Assembly: GCA_913040905.1 (NCBI GenBank)
Contig: CAJWIC010000001.1
Location: forward strand, 1-26,702
DNA length: 26,702 nucleotides
Reading direction: 5' to 3'
Origin: an uncultured Synechococcus sp.
GTDB taxonomy: Bacteria > Cyanobacteriota > Cyanobacteriia > PCC-6307 > Cyanobiaceae
Position 1 is the stretch's first letter. Each line of letters begins with the position of its first letter. Made by a program: the position numbers and the translations under genes. The notes beneath the pieces were generated by a model. That model saw only the letters and a list, made by a program, of their open reading frames with translations. It was not told the origin of the DNA and made no database searches. Positions 1-7,402 of the stretch are shown piece by piece.

Positions 1-155
1 TCAAGCTGCTGGTGATCGACACCGAGCGCAAGTTCATCGGCAGCGGCATGGGCAAGGACCTCGCCGAAGCCGCCGGTGGCAAATACGTGCAGCTGCCCAA
101 GGCCAGCGATCAGGCGATTGCCGCTGTCGCAATGGACGCCATCAGCGACATCTGA
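1..155 (+). CDS. chlD: Magnesium chelatase subunit D, C-terminal end (partial)
   Basis: Only the last 50 codons are present; the reading frame begins at base 3 and ends at the TGA at 153-155. The peptide begins [17 protein letters not shown] and continues with [13 protein letters not shown], which I recognise as the end of the von Willebrand A (integrin I-like) domain of ChlD. ChlD works with ChlI and ChlH to insert magnesium into protoporphyrin IX, the first committed step of chlorophyll synthesis. The 5' part, including the AAA+-like domain, is outside the window. Close relatives such as cobaltochelatase subunits share this domain, but the cyanobacterial setting favours ChlD. Confidence 0.88.
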   Translation, partial: KLLVIDTERKFIGSGMGKDLAEAAGGKYVQLPKASDQAIAAVAMDAISDI

Positions 156-161
156 GGATAA

Positions 162-208
162 GCACGATATCGACACGAAATTGCACTGATATCGCCAACA
201 AATCGTGC
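162..208. repeat. Inverted repeat between convergent chlD and mce genes
   Basis: GCACGAT at 162-168 is matched by ATCGTGC at 202-208, and an 8-base palindrome CGATATCG lies at 165-172. The 53-base gap separates two convergent genes, so a terminator role is plausible. However, the loop is long and there is no T-run, so this is a weak call. Confidence 0.25.
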
Positions 209-1090
209 CTACTTGGCGACCGTGGTCGGATAAGCCTCCGCGAACAATGCCCCCAGGCCGATGGTCACGTTGCGTAAACCATCCATGAAGGCAGGATCTG
301 CGGTGAGTTTGGCCACATCACCGCCCACCGCCTCGATTTTGGCGCTGAGCTGCGCTGCATTGGCTGCCGTCTGGCGCAATTCGTTGATGGTCTTGGGATT
401 GTCGAGAGCCGCCACGATGTTGTTCACGTGAGCTGACGCCTCGAGCGCATTCGCCGTCGCGACATTGAGGTTCTCGATCATCGGCTGCGCCCTGGCGATC
501 TCCAGCTGAAGCTGTTTCACCAGCGCTTCGATTTCCTGCGCGGTCAGCTGGAATTGCTGGGTGGAGCTGGCCAGATTGGGCACGAGCTTGGCGTCCATCG
601 CCTGGGACAGCAGCTGCTGCACGCTCTCCGTCACCGTGGCGAGGCTCGGCGCTTCCTGACCACGGATGGCGCCGCCATCACAGAGCTGACGGCTGGTCAG
701 GCAATCGGCGTCCTTCGGCCTTGGAGCGTCCTCCGGCAATGGTGTTCCGCGACTCACCAGCGCCACCTGAGCGTCTCCCCCAATCAACGAACCGGACGCC
801 ACCGTGGCCGTGACCGGCAAGGCCAGGCGCAGATCTCCCTTGTTGATCTCCAGTTCCGCCACCACCGCTTCAGGGGTGACCTTCACAGAGCTCACTGAGC
901 CCACAAGGATGCCGCGGTAGGTCACCGGCGAGCGTTCCGCCAGACCTCCGGCATCGCTGAAGGACGCCGTCACCGTCCAGTGACCGGACCCCAGCCGGAT
1001 GCCCCGCATCCACATCGCCGTAGCGGCAAAGCCGACGATGCCACCGATCACCGTGAAGCCAACAATCGCGTCTCGAACACTGCGTCGCAT
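209..1090 (-). CDS. MCE-domain lipid-transport protein (MlaD/TGD2-like)
   Basis: The 293-residue protein has a basic N terminus, one membrane segment at about residues 9-29, and then an MCE domain at about 37-115 (starts near WTVTASFSDAGGL; includes SPVTYRGILVGSV). A long, mostly helical C-terminal region of about 150-290 follows. This is the layout of MlaD in bacteria and TGD2 in chloroplasts, substrate-binding parts of an ABC system that moves lipids between membranes. It is anchored in the cytoplasmic or thylakoid-facing membrane with the MCE domain outside the cytoplasm. The upstream minus-strand gene is its likely ATPase, only 5 bases away. The permease (MlaE/TGD1 type) is not in the window. 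The lipid carried is not known from sequence. Confidence 0.85.
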   Translation of the reverse strand: MRRSVRDAIVGFTVIGGIVGFAATAMWMRGIRLGSGHWTVTASFSDAGGLAERSPVTYRGILVGSVSSVKVTPEAVVAELEINKGDLRLALPVTATVASGSLIGGDAQVALVSRGTPLPEDAPRPKDADCLTSRQLCDGGAIRGQEAPSLATVTESVQQLLSQAMDAKLVPNLASSTQQFQLTAQEIEALVKQLQLEIARAQPMIENLNVATANALEASAHVNNIVAALDNPKTINELRQTAANAAQLSAKIEAVGGDVAKLTADPAFMDGLRNVTIGLGALFAEAYPTTVAK

Positions 1091-1095
1091 GGCAA

Positions 1096-1881
1096 TCAGT
1101 GCGAGGGCTGCATTGGCCCATGCAGGCTACCCGTCCTGAACTGCTCCACATAAGGGTTATCGGTGCTGCGGAACTCCTCCACCGATCCCGACCACTGAAA
1201 GTGGCCCCCGTAAACCATCACCACCCGCTCAGCCGACCGCTCGATCGTGCTGCGGACATGGCTCACCACCACCGAACACCCCTTGGCCACGGTGGTGGTC
1301 TTCACGATCAGGTCCTCGATCCGTGTGCAAGCCACCGGATCCAAACCCGCCGTGGGCTCGTCGTAGAGCATCAGCGGCATGGCGTCGTCACCCCGCTGCG
1401 GGTTGTCGATCAGCGCCCGGGCGAAGCTCACCCGTTTCTGCATGCCACCACTCAACTCACCTGGATAGAGGTGGGCGACGTCAAACAACCCCACCGCTTC
1501 CAGGCAGGCCTCCACCCGCTCACGGATCTCCAACCGCGACAGCTGCCGCTTCTTGCACAGCAGAAAGCCAACGTTCTGCTCCACCGTCAATGACGCCAAC
1601 AGAGCCGGGTTCTGGAACACCAGGCGCACATCGGGGGGATCGGTCTGGTCCAGCCGCAGATAGGTCTGGGGCTTGCCGAACAGACGCAGTTCTCCGCTGC
1701 TCGGCAGCTGAAGCCCCGCCAACAGACGCAACACCGTGGATTTTCCCGCGCCGGAAGGGCCCACCACGGCCAGGCGCTCCCCAGGCTGCATCACCAAATT
1801 GACGCGGTCCAGCACCGGCCGTGCTCCCCACTGCATGGTCAGATCCCGCATCTCCACCACCGGCTGCTGGGACTGGGACAC
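1096..1881 (-). CDS. ABC transporter ATP-binding protein (MlaF/TGD3-like)
   Basis: The 261-residue protein is a complete ABC ATPase. It has Walker A GPSGAGKST at 41-49, a Q-loop Gln at 90, signature LSGGM at 143-147, Walker B LMLYDEP at 170-176, and an H-loop His at 208. The LSGGM signature and the adjacent MCE protein point to the lipid-transport (Mla/TGD) subfamily, not a drug or sugar importer. The start codon is GTG (1879-1881); no in-frame ATG lies close upstream, and an internal Met at residue 11 is less likely because it would remove the first strand. It is the first gene of a two-gene unit with the MCE gene. The permease partner must be encoded elsewhere. Confidence 0.88.
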   Translation of the reverse strand: MSQSQQPVVEMRDLTMQWGARPVLDRVNLVMQPGERLAVVGPSGAGKSTVLRLLAGLQLPSSGELRLFGKPQTYLRLDQTDPPDVRLVFQNPALLASLTVEQNVGFLLCKKRQLSRLEIRERVEACLEAVGLFDVAHLYPGELSGGMQKRVSFARALIDNPQRGDDAMPLMLYDEPTAGLDPVACTRIEDLIVKTTTVAKGCSVVVSHVRSTIERSAERVVMVYGGHFQWSGSVEEFRSTDNPYVEQFRTGSLHGPMQPSH

Positions 1882-2035
1882 GCGATGGGACGGAAATCAC
1901 CAACATCCTGGCGTGCCCTGGCGGGCTCCGTACAGTTCCTGAAACGACCGGACTCTCCGGCCCTTGTCGCCCGCCACACCACACAGCAAACGTCGTCAAG
2001 CCAGGGTGCTGCGGGCCCATCGCCGCCGGGACCTG
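1882..2035. promoter_or_regulatory. Divergent intergenic region, ABC ATPase / yvcK-like
   Basis: The two genes start away from each other here, so each promoter should lie in this stretch. A loose -10-like TACAGT at 1931-1936 faces the plus-strand gene, but I see no convincing -35. If the plus-strand gene uses an upstream TTG at 1964, the gap shrinks to 82 bases. I see no other gene or structure. Confidence 0.3.
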
Positions 2036-3361
2036 ATGACCCGCTCCCAGCGCGCCGTCCGCTGGCTGCAACCGGGCCTGGTGGTCAAACGCTGGATGCT
2101 GACCTCAGGGCTTGGTCTGATGTTGGCCCTGCTTGGGGCAGCGGTCTGGGCGGACCTCAAACCGATCTACTGGATTCTGGAAACCCTCAGCTGGTTTCTG
2201 AGCACGATCACCACCGTGCTGCCGCGGGAAATCACGGGGCCCCTGGTGCTGATCATCGGAGCCGGCCTCGTGCTCTGGGGTCAGAGCCGCAGTTTCGGGG
2301 CGATCCAGCAGGCCCTCGCCCCGGACAAGGACACGGTGCTGGTGGATGCCCTCCGCACCCAGAGTCGCCTCAACCGTGGCCCCAACATCGTGGCCATCGG
2401 TGGTGGCACCGGTCTGTCCACCCTGCTGAGTGGGCTCAAGCGCTACAGCAGTCACATCACCGCCGTCGTGACCGTTGCCGACGACGGTGGCAGCAGCGGC
2501 CGGCTGCGACGGGAGCTGGGGGTGCTGCCCCCCGGAGACATCCGCAACTGCCTTGCGGCGCTCTCCACCGAAGAGCCCCTGCTCTCCCGTCTGTTCCAGT
2601 ACCGCTTCACCGCCGGCAGCGGCCTGGAGGGTCACAGCTTCGGCAACCTCTTCCTGTCCGCTCTGACGGCGATCACCGGCAACCTGGAAACCGCCATCAC
2701 GGCCTCCAGTCGGGTGCTGGCGGTGCAGGGGCAGGTGGTGCCCGCCACCAATGTGGATGTGCGGCTCTGGGCGGAGCTCGAGAACGGTGATCGGATTGAG
2801 GGTGAAAGCAACATCGGCCATGCTCCAAGCCCAATCGTGCGGCTCGGCTGCCTGCCGGAACGCCCCCCGGCACTGCCCCGTGCCCTGGAAGCGATCGCCA
2901 GTGCCGATCTCATCCTGCTGGGCCCCGGCAGCCTTTACACCTCGTTGCTACCGAACCTGCTCGTGCCGGAACTGGTCAGCGCCATCGGTCGAAGCCGAGC
3001 GCCGCGGCTCTACATCTGCAACCTGATGACCCAGCCAGGCGAAACCGATGGATTGGATGTGCGAGGACATCTACGGGCGATCGAGGCACAGCTGGCCAGC
3101 CTCGGCATCGACCAGCGGCTGTTCTCGGCTGTTCTGGCCCAGGATGATCTGGAGGCATCACCCCTGGTGGAGCACTACCGATCCCGCGGAGCGGAGCCCG
3201 TGGTGTGTGATGCCGAAAGCCTTCGCCGGGATGGTTACGACGTCACCCAGGCGCCCCTGCAAGGGGCCAGGCCGACGGCCACGCTTCGGCATGATTCCAG
3301 GAGCCTCGCCCTGGCGGTGATGCGCTTCTACCGAAGCCACCGCCGGGATAAGGATCAATAG
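2036..3361 (+). CDS. Membrane-anchored YvcK/CofD-like protein (gluconeogenesis factor family)
   Basis: From the ATG at 2036 the protein has 441 residues. Two hydrophobic stretches (about 22-39 and 66-82) precede a CofD/YvcK Rossmann-like domain with GGGTGLS at 122-128, ADDGGSSG at 148-155 and PPGDIRNC at 165-172. YvcK proteins bind UDP-sugars and affect carbon metabolism and cell-wall growth in other bacteria; related CofD enzymes transfer lactyl phosphate in coenzyme F420 synthesis. The motifs and length fit YvcK, so F420 synthesis is not implied. The frame stays open upstream to a TTG at 1964 and a GTG at 2006; the ATG gives the more usual N terminus. The last 7 bases overlap the end of ndhJ on the other strand. 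Confidence 0.82.
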   Translation: MTRSQRAVRWLQPGLVVKRWMLTSGLGLMLALLGAAVWADLKPIYWILETLSWFLSTITTVLPREITGPLVLIIGAGLVLWGQSRSFGAIQQALAPDKDTVLVDALRTQSRLNRGPNIVAIGGGTGLSTLLSGLKRYSSHITAVVTVADDGGSSGRLRRELGVLPPGDIRNCLAALSTEEPLLSRLFQYRFTAGSGLEGHSFGNLFLSALTAITGNLETAITASSRVLAVQGQVVPATNVDVRLWAELENGDRIEGESNIGHAPSPIVRLGCLPERPPALPRALEAIASADLILLGPGSLYTSLLPNLLVPELVSAIGRSRAPRLYICNLMTQPGETDGLDVRGHLRAIEAQLASLGIDQRLFSAVLAQDDLEASPLVEHYRSRGAEPVVCDAESLRRDGYDVTQAPLQGARPTATLRHDSRSLALAVMRFYRSHRRDKDQ

Positions 3362-3921
3362 GCGTCCTGCATCTCGTAGAAGTCCGGCTGCACATAGTCC
3401 TTGCGCAGCGGCCAGCCCTTCCAGTCCTCCGGCATCAGCAGCCGCTTGGGATGGGGATGACCTTCGAACTGAATGCCGTACATGTCAAACGTCTCCCGCT
3501 CCTGCCAGTCCGCGCCGCGGAACAGTCCATAAATCGAAGGAAGGGCAGGTGTTCCCTCACGGCTGAGGAACACTTTCAAACGCACTTCCCGTAGTGATGC
3601 CGATGGGTCGGAGGCCATGGCCTCCAGCTGCTCGGCCATGGCAAGCAGGTGATAGAAGCAGACAAGACGTTGGCCGGGGCCTTCGTCGTAGCCGCCATGG
3701 CACTGGAGGTAATCAAAGCCATTGCTCTTCAGTGCTGCAGCAATGATCGGCAGCACAGCGGCCTCAACACCGATCTGCTCGATGCCGACGTGGTCGGGCT
3801 CGAGCACCTCATGTTCGAATCCCTGCTTCTGCAGCCATTGGCTGACTGGCCCCGCCATCGGGGCCACGACTGCTGCGGTTTCCTCGTTGGGAGCAGGGGT
3901 GTTGGCCGGGGTTTCGCTCAT
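3355..3921 (-). CDS. ndhJ: NAD(P)H-quinone oxidoreductase subunit J (NDH-1)
   Basis: The 188-residue protein belongs to the 30-kDa (NuoC-like) subunit family of complex I. The signature region reads [21 protein letters not shown], followed by [11 protein letters not shown], which is the standard C-terminal end of NdhJ. NdhJ sits in the peripheral arm of the thylakoid NDH-1 complex used for respiration, cyclic electron flow and CO2 uptake. It begins inside the stop of ndhK (4-base ATGA overlap), so translation is probably coupled. The N-terminal ~25 residues are rich in Ala/Pro/Glu and look poorly conserved. Confidence 0.95.
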   Translation of the reverse strand: MSETPANTPAPNEETAAVVAPMAGPVSQWLQKQGFEHEVLEPDHVGIEQIGVEAAVLPIIAAALKSNGFDYLQCHGGYDEGPGQRLVCFYHLLAMAEQLEAMASDPSASLREVRLKVFLSREGTPALPSIYGLFRGADWQERETFDMYGIQFEGHPHPKRLLMPEDWKGWPLRKDYVQPDFYEMQDAY

Positions 3922-4658
3922 GACTCAACAGCTTCAGCAGCGGGGGTGAGAACAGCGGCATCGGTGGCCAGAGTCTGCCCCGCAGGCGCAGCGGCGAGGG
4001 CAGCTTTCTGGGTCTCAGCTCGGAGATAGGAACCCGTCACCTGAGCTTCGACGCGCTTCATCTGGTGGGAGACCGTGAAGTATCGATGGGTCTGCGCATG
4101 CTTGCGTCGTTCCGCGAGGGATTCATCGCCGACCTTCTTGCGCAGCTTGATCACCGCATCAAAGATCGCTTCCGGCCGGGGTGGACAGCCGGGCATATAG
4201 AGATCAACGGGGATCAGCTTGTCGACACCACGCACAGCGGTGGTGGAATCGGCGCTGAACATGCCGCCGGTGATCGTGCAGGCCCCCATGGCAATGACGT
4301 ACTTCGGTTCAGGCATCTGCTCATAAAGCCGAACCAGGGCAGGCGCCATTTTCATGGTCACCGTGCCAGCGACGATCAGCAGATCGGCCTGGCGGGGCGA
4401 ACTGCGAGGCACCAGACCGAAGCGGTCGAAATCGAAGCGCGATCCCAGCAGTGCCGCAAATTCGATGAAACAGCAGGCAGTGCCGTAAAGCAGAGGCCAG
4501 AGACTGCTGAGCCGTGCCCAGTTGTGGAGGTCATCCAGGCTGGTGAGGATGACGTTCTCGCTCAGGTCACTGGTGACAGCAGGAGCTCCGATCGGCCCGC
4601 AGCTGGCTTCGCGCAGATCGCGGACCGCTGTGATGGAAGGAGAGGTGAGATCTGACAT
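3918..4658 (-). CDS. ndhK: NAD(P)H-quinone oxidoreductase subunit K (NDH-1)
   Basis: The 246-residue protein carries the four cysteines that hold the N2 4Fe-4S cluster: Cys62-Cys63 (GTACCFIEF), Cys127 (MGACTITGG) and Cys158 ([10 protein letters not shown]). This matches NdhK/NuoB, the subunit next to the quinone site. I chose the ATG at 4658, two bases after the ndhC stop. A GGAG Shine-Dalgarno lies 6 bases upstream, inside the last codons of ndhC. A GTG at 4670 would add four residues and is less likely. The region after about residue 205 is Ala-rich and looks like a variable tail. Confidence 0.95.
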   Translation of the reverse strand: MSDLTSPSITAVRDLREASCGPIGAPAVTSDLSENVILTSLDDLHNWARLSSLWPLLYGTACCFIEFAALLGSRFDFDRFGLVPRSSPRQADLLIVAGTVTMKMAPALVRLYEQMPEPKYVIAMGACTITGGMFSADSTTAVRGVDKLIPVDLYMPGCPPRPEAIFDAVIKLRKKVGDESLAERRKHAQTHRYFTVSHQMKRVEAQVTGSYLRAETQKAALAAAPAGQTLATDAAVLTPAAEAVES

Positions 4659-4660
4659 GG

Positions 4661-5023
4661 CTAGCTCCACTCGAGGGCACCCTTGCGCCAGGCGTAGGCC
4701 AAGGCCACCAACAGGATGGTGATGAAAATCAGCGCTTCGATGAACGCCAGCACTCCCAGGCGATGAAAAGCCACGGCCCAGGGGTAGAGGAAGACGGTCT
4801 CCACATCAAAAATGACGAAGACCAGCGCGAACATGTAATAGCGAATGTTGAATTGAATCCAGGCGCCACCGATGGGCTCCATACCGGATTCGTAGGTGAG
4901 CTGGCGCTCACCGGCGCGGCTCTTGGGCGCCAGGAGTTTGTTGGTGATCAGAGCCAGGGCCGGAACAGCCGCAGCGATCAGCAGAAACCCGAGGAAGGCG
5001 TCGTAGCCGGGCAGGGCAAACAT
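4661..5023 (-). CDS. ndhC: NAD(P)H-quinone oxidoreductase subunit 3 (NDH-1)
   Basis: From the ATG at 5023 the protein has 120 residues, the usual NdhC length, and starts [15 protein letters not shown]. It has three membrane helices with the conserved loop [20 protein letters not shown] and the helix [15 protein letters not shown] containing the family's acidic residues. NdhC is a membrane-arm subunit at the junction with the peripheral arm. The frame is open to a start at 5065, but that extension would add 14 residues unlike the family. It heads the ndhC-ndhK-ndhJ operon, the standard cyanobacterial and chloroplast order. Confidence 0.95.
   Translation of the reverse strand: MFALPGYDAFLGFLLIAAAVPALALITNKLLAPKSRAGERQLTYESGMEPIGGAWIQFNIRYYMFALVFVIFDVETVFLYPWAVAFHRLGVLAFIEALIFITILLVALAYAWRKGALEWS
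4665..4668 (-). promoter_or_regulatory. Shine-Dalgarno of ndhK inside ndhC
   Basis: Reading the minus strand, GGAG spans the last two sense codons of ndhC and is followed by 6 bases, including the ndhC stop TAG, before the ndhK ATG. It decides the ndhK start at 4658 over the GTG at 4670. Confidence 0.55.
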
Positions 5024-5054
5024 GAACGTCCCCGAAGACAGGGGCAGTCTGACA

Positions 5055-5084
5055 TTCACTGCCAAGAGTTGACGTGGATAGAGT
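5055..5084 (+). promoter_or_regulatory. Candidate promoter for rubredoxin/psb cluster
   Basis: A -35-like TTCACT at 5055-5060 and a -10-like TAGAGT at 5079-5084 are 18 bases apart in the short region between the divergent ndhC and rubredoxin starts. Each matches four of six consensus bases. If real, transcription would start near 5091, after the possible GTG at 5074 and before the GTG at 5107. The ndhC promoter must lie in the same 83 bases on the other strand. Confidence 0.3.
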
Positions 5085-5106
5085 CATCGCGCACAGCAAC
5101 AGAGCG

Positions 5107-5523
5107 GTGAGCGACGAGCTTCAGCCGGCCGAACAGCCGCCGGCAACAGAACAGCCGCCAGTTGCTGAAGAATCAGTGACGGCCGTGGAGACCGCTCCCG
5201 AGAGCGACCCACGCACCCACCGCTTCGAGTGCCGCAGCTGTGGATACGTCTACGACCCTGAAGAAGGGGTGAAAAAGGTTGGGATCGAGGCCGGGACAGC
5301 CTTTGAGGATCTCGATCCAGCTGGCTTTCGCTGTCCGGTCTGCCGCAGCCGCAAGCCTGCCTTCCGCGACATCGGCCCCCGCGCCAAAGCCAGTGGTTTT
5401 GAGGAAAACCTCAATTTCGGCATCGGGGTCAATCGGATGACCCCCGGCCAGAAAAACGTGTTGATCTTCGGCGGCCTCGCCCTGGCTTTCGCTTTCTTCC
5501 TCTCCCTCTATTCGCTCCGCTGA
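5107..5523 (+). CDS. rubA: Membrane-anchored rubredoxin (RubA-like, photosystem assembly)
   Basis: From the GTG at 5107 the protein has 138 residues. A Pro/Glu/Ala-rich N-terminal linker is followed by a rubredoxin domain with iron-binding cysteines Cys42/Cys45 (CRSCGYVYDPEEG) and Cys76/Cys79 (CPVCRSRK). A C-terminal membrane helix spans about 116-135. Such tail-anchored rubredoxins occur in oxygenic phototrophs, sit in the thylakoid membrane, and are needed for photosystem assembly. The gene stands directly before ycf48 and psbEFLJ, the conserved cyanobacterial order. A GTG at 5074 is also in frame and would add 11 residues; the candidate promoter argues against it. No strong ribosome binding site is seen for either start. 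Confidence 0.92.
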   Translation: MSDELQPAEQPPATEQPPVAEESVTAVETAPESDPRTHRFECRSCGYVYDPEEGVKKVGIEAGTAFEDLDPAGFRCPVCRSRKPAFRDIGPRAKASGFEENLNFGIGVNRMTPGQKNVLIFGGLALAFAFFLSLYSLR

Positions 5524-5534
5524 ACGCCTCCGTT

Positions 5535-6536
5535 ATGACGCGCCTCTTCTCCTCTGCGATCAATCTGCTGCTGGTGCTCGTGCTGGGGGTCAGCCTCAGT
5601 GGCTGCGTCACCACACGCCTGCCAACGGCCACCACCAGTCCCTGGCAAGCCCTCAACCTCGACACCGAAGCCAACCCCCTCGATGTGGCCTTCACGGATC
5701 CGAGCCACGGCTACCTCGTCGGCAGCAACCGGATGATCCGCGAGACCAACGATGGAGGGGCCACCTGGAACGAACGCAGCCTCGATCTCCCCGACGAGGA
5801 GAACTTCCGTCTGATCAGCATCGACTTCAACGGCGACGAGGGCTGGATCGCAGGACAGCCCGGACTGCTGATGCACACCAGTGATGGTGGCCAGAACTGG
5901 ACCCGACTGTTCCTCGACACCAAACTTCCGGGCGAGCCCTATCTGATCACGGCATTGGGGCGCCACTCCGCCGAGATGGCCACCAACGTTGGCGCCGTCT
6001 ATGAGACCCACGACGACGGCGGCAGCTGGGAAGCTCTGGTGACCGATGCCGCTGGTGCCGTTCGAGACCTGCGACGCGGTGAGGACGGCAGCTACGTCAG
6101 CGTCAGCAGCCTTGGCAATTTCTACGCCACCTGGCAGCCGGGGGATGCCGTCTGGCAGGTGCACCAGCGGGTCAGCAGCCAGCGACTGCAGAGCATTGGT
6201 TATCAACCCGACGGCAATCTCTGGATGGTGGCTCGGGGGGCTCAGATCCGCCTGAACGACGAAGCGGGGAACCTCGAAAGCTGGAGCAAAGCGATCATCC
6301 CGATCACCAATGGTTACGGCTACATGGACATGGCCTGGGATAACGATGGCGCCATTTGGGCCGGAGGCGGCAACGGCACCCTGCTGGTGAGCCGCGATGG
6401 AGCCGACAGCTGGGAGATCGATCCCGTCGGCGATCGTCAGCCCAGCAATTTCACCCGCATGGTGTTCGACGGGGACCACGCCTTCGTTCTCGGTGAGCGC
6501 GGCAACCTGCTGCGCTGGGTGGGCAACGCTGTGTAA
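5535..6536 (+). CDS. ycf48: Photosystem II assembly/stability factor Ycf48 (HCF136)
   Basis: The 333-residue protein starts with a lipoprotein signal peptide: hydrophobic residues 9-20 and lipobox LSGC with the lipidated Cys at 24. The rest is a seven-bladed propeller-type fold with repeated Asp-box-like turns (NDGGATWN, SDGGQNWT, DDGGSWE, RDGADSWE). This matches Ycf48/HCF136, a lumenal factor that binds precursor D1 and helps form the photosystem II reaction centre. It lies 11 bases after the rubredoxin gene and before psbE, so joint expression of assembly factors and cytochrome b559 is likely. Length and motifs are normal for the family. Confidence 0.95.
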   Translation: MTRLFSSAINLLLVLVLGVSLSGCVTTRLPTATTSPWQALNLDTEANPLDVAFTDPSHGYLVGSNRMIRETNDGGATWNERSLDLPDEENFRLISIDFNGDEGWIAGQPGLLMHTSDGGQNWTRLFLDTKLPGEPYLITALGRHSAEMATNVGAVYETHDDGGSWEALVTDAAGAVRDLRRGEDGSYVSVSSLGNFYATWQPGDAVWQVHQRVSSQRLQSIGYQPDGNLWMVARGAQIRLNDEAGNLESWSKAIIPITNGYGYMDMAWDNDGAIWAGGGNGTLLVSRDGADSWEIDPVGDRQPSNFTRMVFDGDHAFVLGERGNLLRWVGNAV

Positions 6537-6577
6537 CCAAGGACTCAGGCCTCACTCGGCGACCCGGCATCACCCCC

Positions 6578-6583
6578 TAGGAT
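6578..6583 (+). promoter_or_regulatory. Candidate -10 element for psbE
   Basis: TAGGAT lies 23 bases before the psbE ATG, in the 70-base gap after ycf48. It matches four of six consensus bases and would allow a short leader, but there is no clear -35. psbEFLJ may therefore have its own promoter as well as read-through from rubA-ycf48. Confidence 0.3.
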
Positions 6584-6606
6584 CTCCGAGCTGATACGCC
6601 CGAGCT

Positions 6607-6855
6607 ATGGCTGCAGGCTCTACAGGGGAACGCCCGTTCTTCGAAATCATCACGAGCATCCGCTACTGGGTGATCCACTTCGTGACCCTTCCGTCGATCT
6701 TCCTCGCCGGGTTCCTGTTTGTGTCCACTGGTCTGGCCTACGACGCCTTTGGCACTCCCCGTCCGGACGCCTACTTCCAGGCCTCCGAAAGCAATGCCCC
6801 TGTGGTGAGCCAGCGTTACGAGGGCAAATCCGAACTCGACGTCCGCCTGAAATAA
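6607..6855 (+). CDS. psbE: Cytochrome b559 alpha subunit of photosystem II
   Basis: The 82-residue protein has the PsbE core [20 protein letters not shown], in which His24 is the axial haem ligand. A single membrane helix follows and then the lumenal part, including [10 protein letters not shown]. PsbE pairs with PsbF to hold one haem and is required for photosystem II assembly and for protective side electron flow. Length (about 80-84) is normal. It is the first gene of the psbE-F-L-J set. Confidence 0.98.
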   Translation: MAAGSTGERPFFEIITSIRYWVIHFVTLPSIFLAGFLFVSTGLAYDAFGTPRPDAYFQASESNAPVVSQRYEGKSELDVRLK

Positions 6856-6858
6856 CCC

Positions 6859-6996
6859 ATGTCACAAACCCCTGTCGCCACCACGCCCCGCAACTATCCG
6901 ATCTTCACGGTGCGTTGGCTGGCCCTGCACACACTCGGCGTCCCGACTGTGTTTTTCCTCGGCGCTCTCGCCGCGATGCAGTTCATCCGTCGCTGA
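6859..6996 (+). CDS. psbF: Cytochrome b559 beta subunit of photosystem II
   Basis: This 45-residue gene starts with the ATG at 6859, three bases after the psbE stop. The peptide contains [20 protein letters not shown], where His24 is the second haem ligand, and ends AMQFIRR, the usual PsbF end. One membrane helix. The short spacing to psbE supports coupled translation and equal subunit amounts. Confidence 0.98.
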   Translation: MSQTPVATTPRNYPIFTVRWLALHTLGVPTVFFLGALAAMQFIRR

Positions 6997-7004
6997 TCAG
7001 CACC

Positions 7005-7124
7005 ATGCAACGCAATCCCAACCCCAACAACCTTCCGGTTGAACTCAACCGCACCAGCCTCTACCTGGGTCTGCTGTTCGTGTTCGTCACCGGTGTGTTG
7101 ATGTCCAGCTACTTCTTCAACTGA
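7005..7124 (+). CDS. psbL: Photosystem II reaction centre protein L
   Basis: The 39-residue protein starts with the ATG at 7005. It contains [19 protein letters not shown] and ends SSYFFN, both typical of PsbL. It has one membrane helix, lies at the photosystem II dimer interface and supports electron transfer to plastoquinone. It begins 8 bases after psbF. The open frame extends upstream to 6915 through psbF sequence, but that extension is not part of the gene. Confidence 0.98.
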   Translation: MQRNPNPNNLPVELNRTSLYLGLLFVFVTGVLMSSYFFN

Positions 7125-7134
7125 GGTTTGATCC

Positions 7135-7335
7135 ATGAGTGGTAAGAAGTCTCCTTTCCCCGATGGTCGAATTCCCGACCGCCTTCCTGACGGACGCCCT
7201 GCTGTGCCCTGGAGGTCCCGCTGGACCGAAGGCGTTCTTCCCTTGTGGCTTGTGGCCACAGCAGGCGGTATGGCCGTTCTCTTCGTGGTCGGCCTGTTCT
7301 TCTACGGCTCCTACACCGGAGTCGGTTCCGCCTGA
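7135..7335 (+). CDS. psbJ: Photosystem II reaction centre protein J
   Basis: The 66-residue protein ends with [14 protein letters not shown], the hallmark end of PsbJ. The single membrane helix is [20 protein letters not shown] at about 36-55. A Pro/Arg-rich N-terminal part makes it longer than many PsbJ proteins (about 40 residues); this kind of extension is plausible for marine picocyanobacteria. A GAGG lies 8 bases before the start. PsbJ affects electron flow around the plastoquinone sites and photosystem II assembly. It is the last gene of the operon before a terminator. Confidence 0.96.
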   Translation: MSGKKSPFPDGRIPDRLPDGRPAVPWRSRWTEGVLPLWLVATAGGMAVLFVVGLFFYGSYTGVGSA

Positions 7336-7359
7336 TTTCCGGGCTGAGATTGTTCGTTC

Positions 7360-7385
7360 AACCGGCCTTCAAGGCCGGTTTTTTT
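7360..7385 (+). terminator. Rho-independent terminator after psbJ
   Basis: AACCGGCC at 7360-7367 pairs with GGCCGGTT at 7373-7380 around a 5-base loop, followed by a run of seven T (7379-7385). It ends the psbEFLJ transcript 24 bases after the psbJ stop. The minus-strand side has no T-run, so it probably acts in one direction only. Confidence 0.9.
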
Positions 7386-7402
7386 GTGATCTCACGTGGG
7401 AG

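Noticed and set aside
2036..3361. CofD (coenzyme F420 synthesis).
   Set aside because: Motifs and length fit YvcK; no other F420 gene is seen nearby.
5074..5106. Upstream GTG start for the rubredoxin, adding 11 residues.
   Set aside because: No ribosome site, the added residues look unlike the family, and the candidate promoter would start transcription downstream of it.
5508..6479. A 323-codon minus-strand open frame opposite ycf48.
   Set aside because: Ycf48 has a lipobox and Asp-box repeats; the antisense frame shows no known features.
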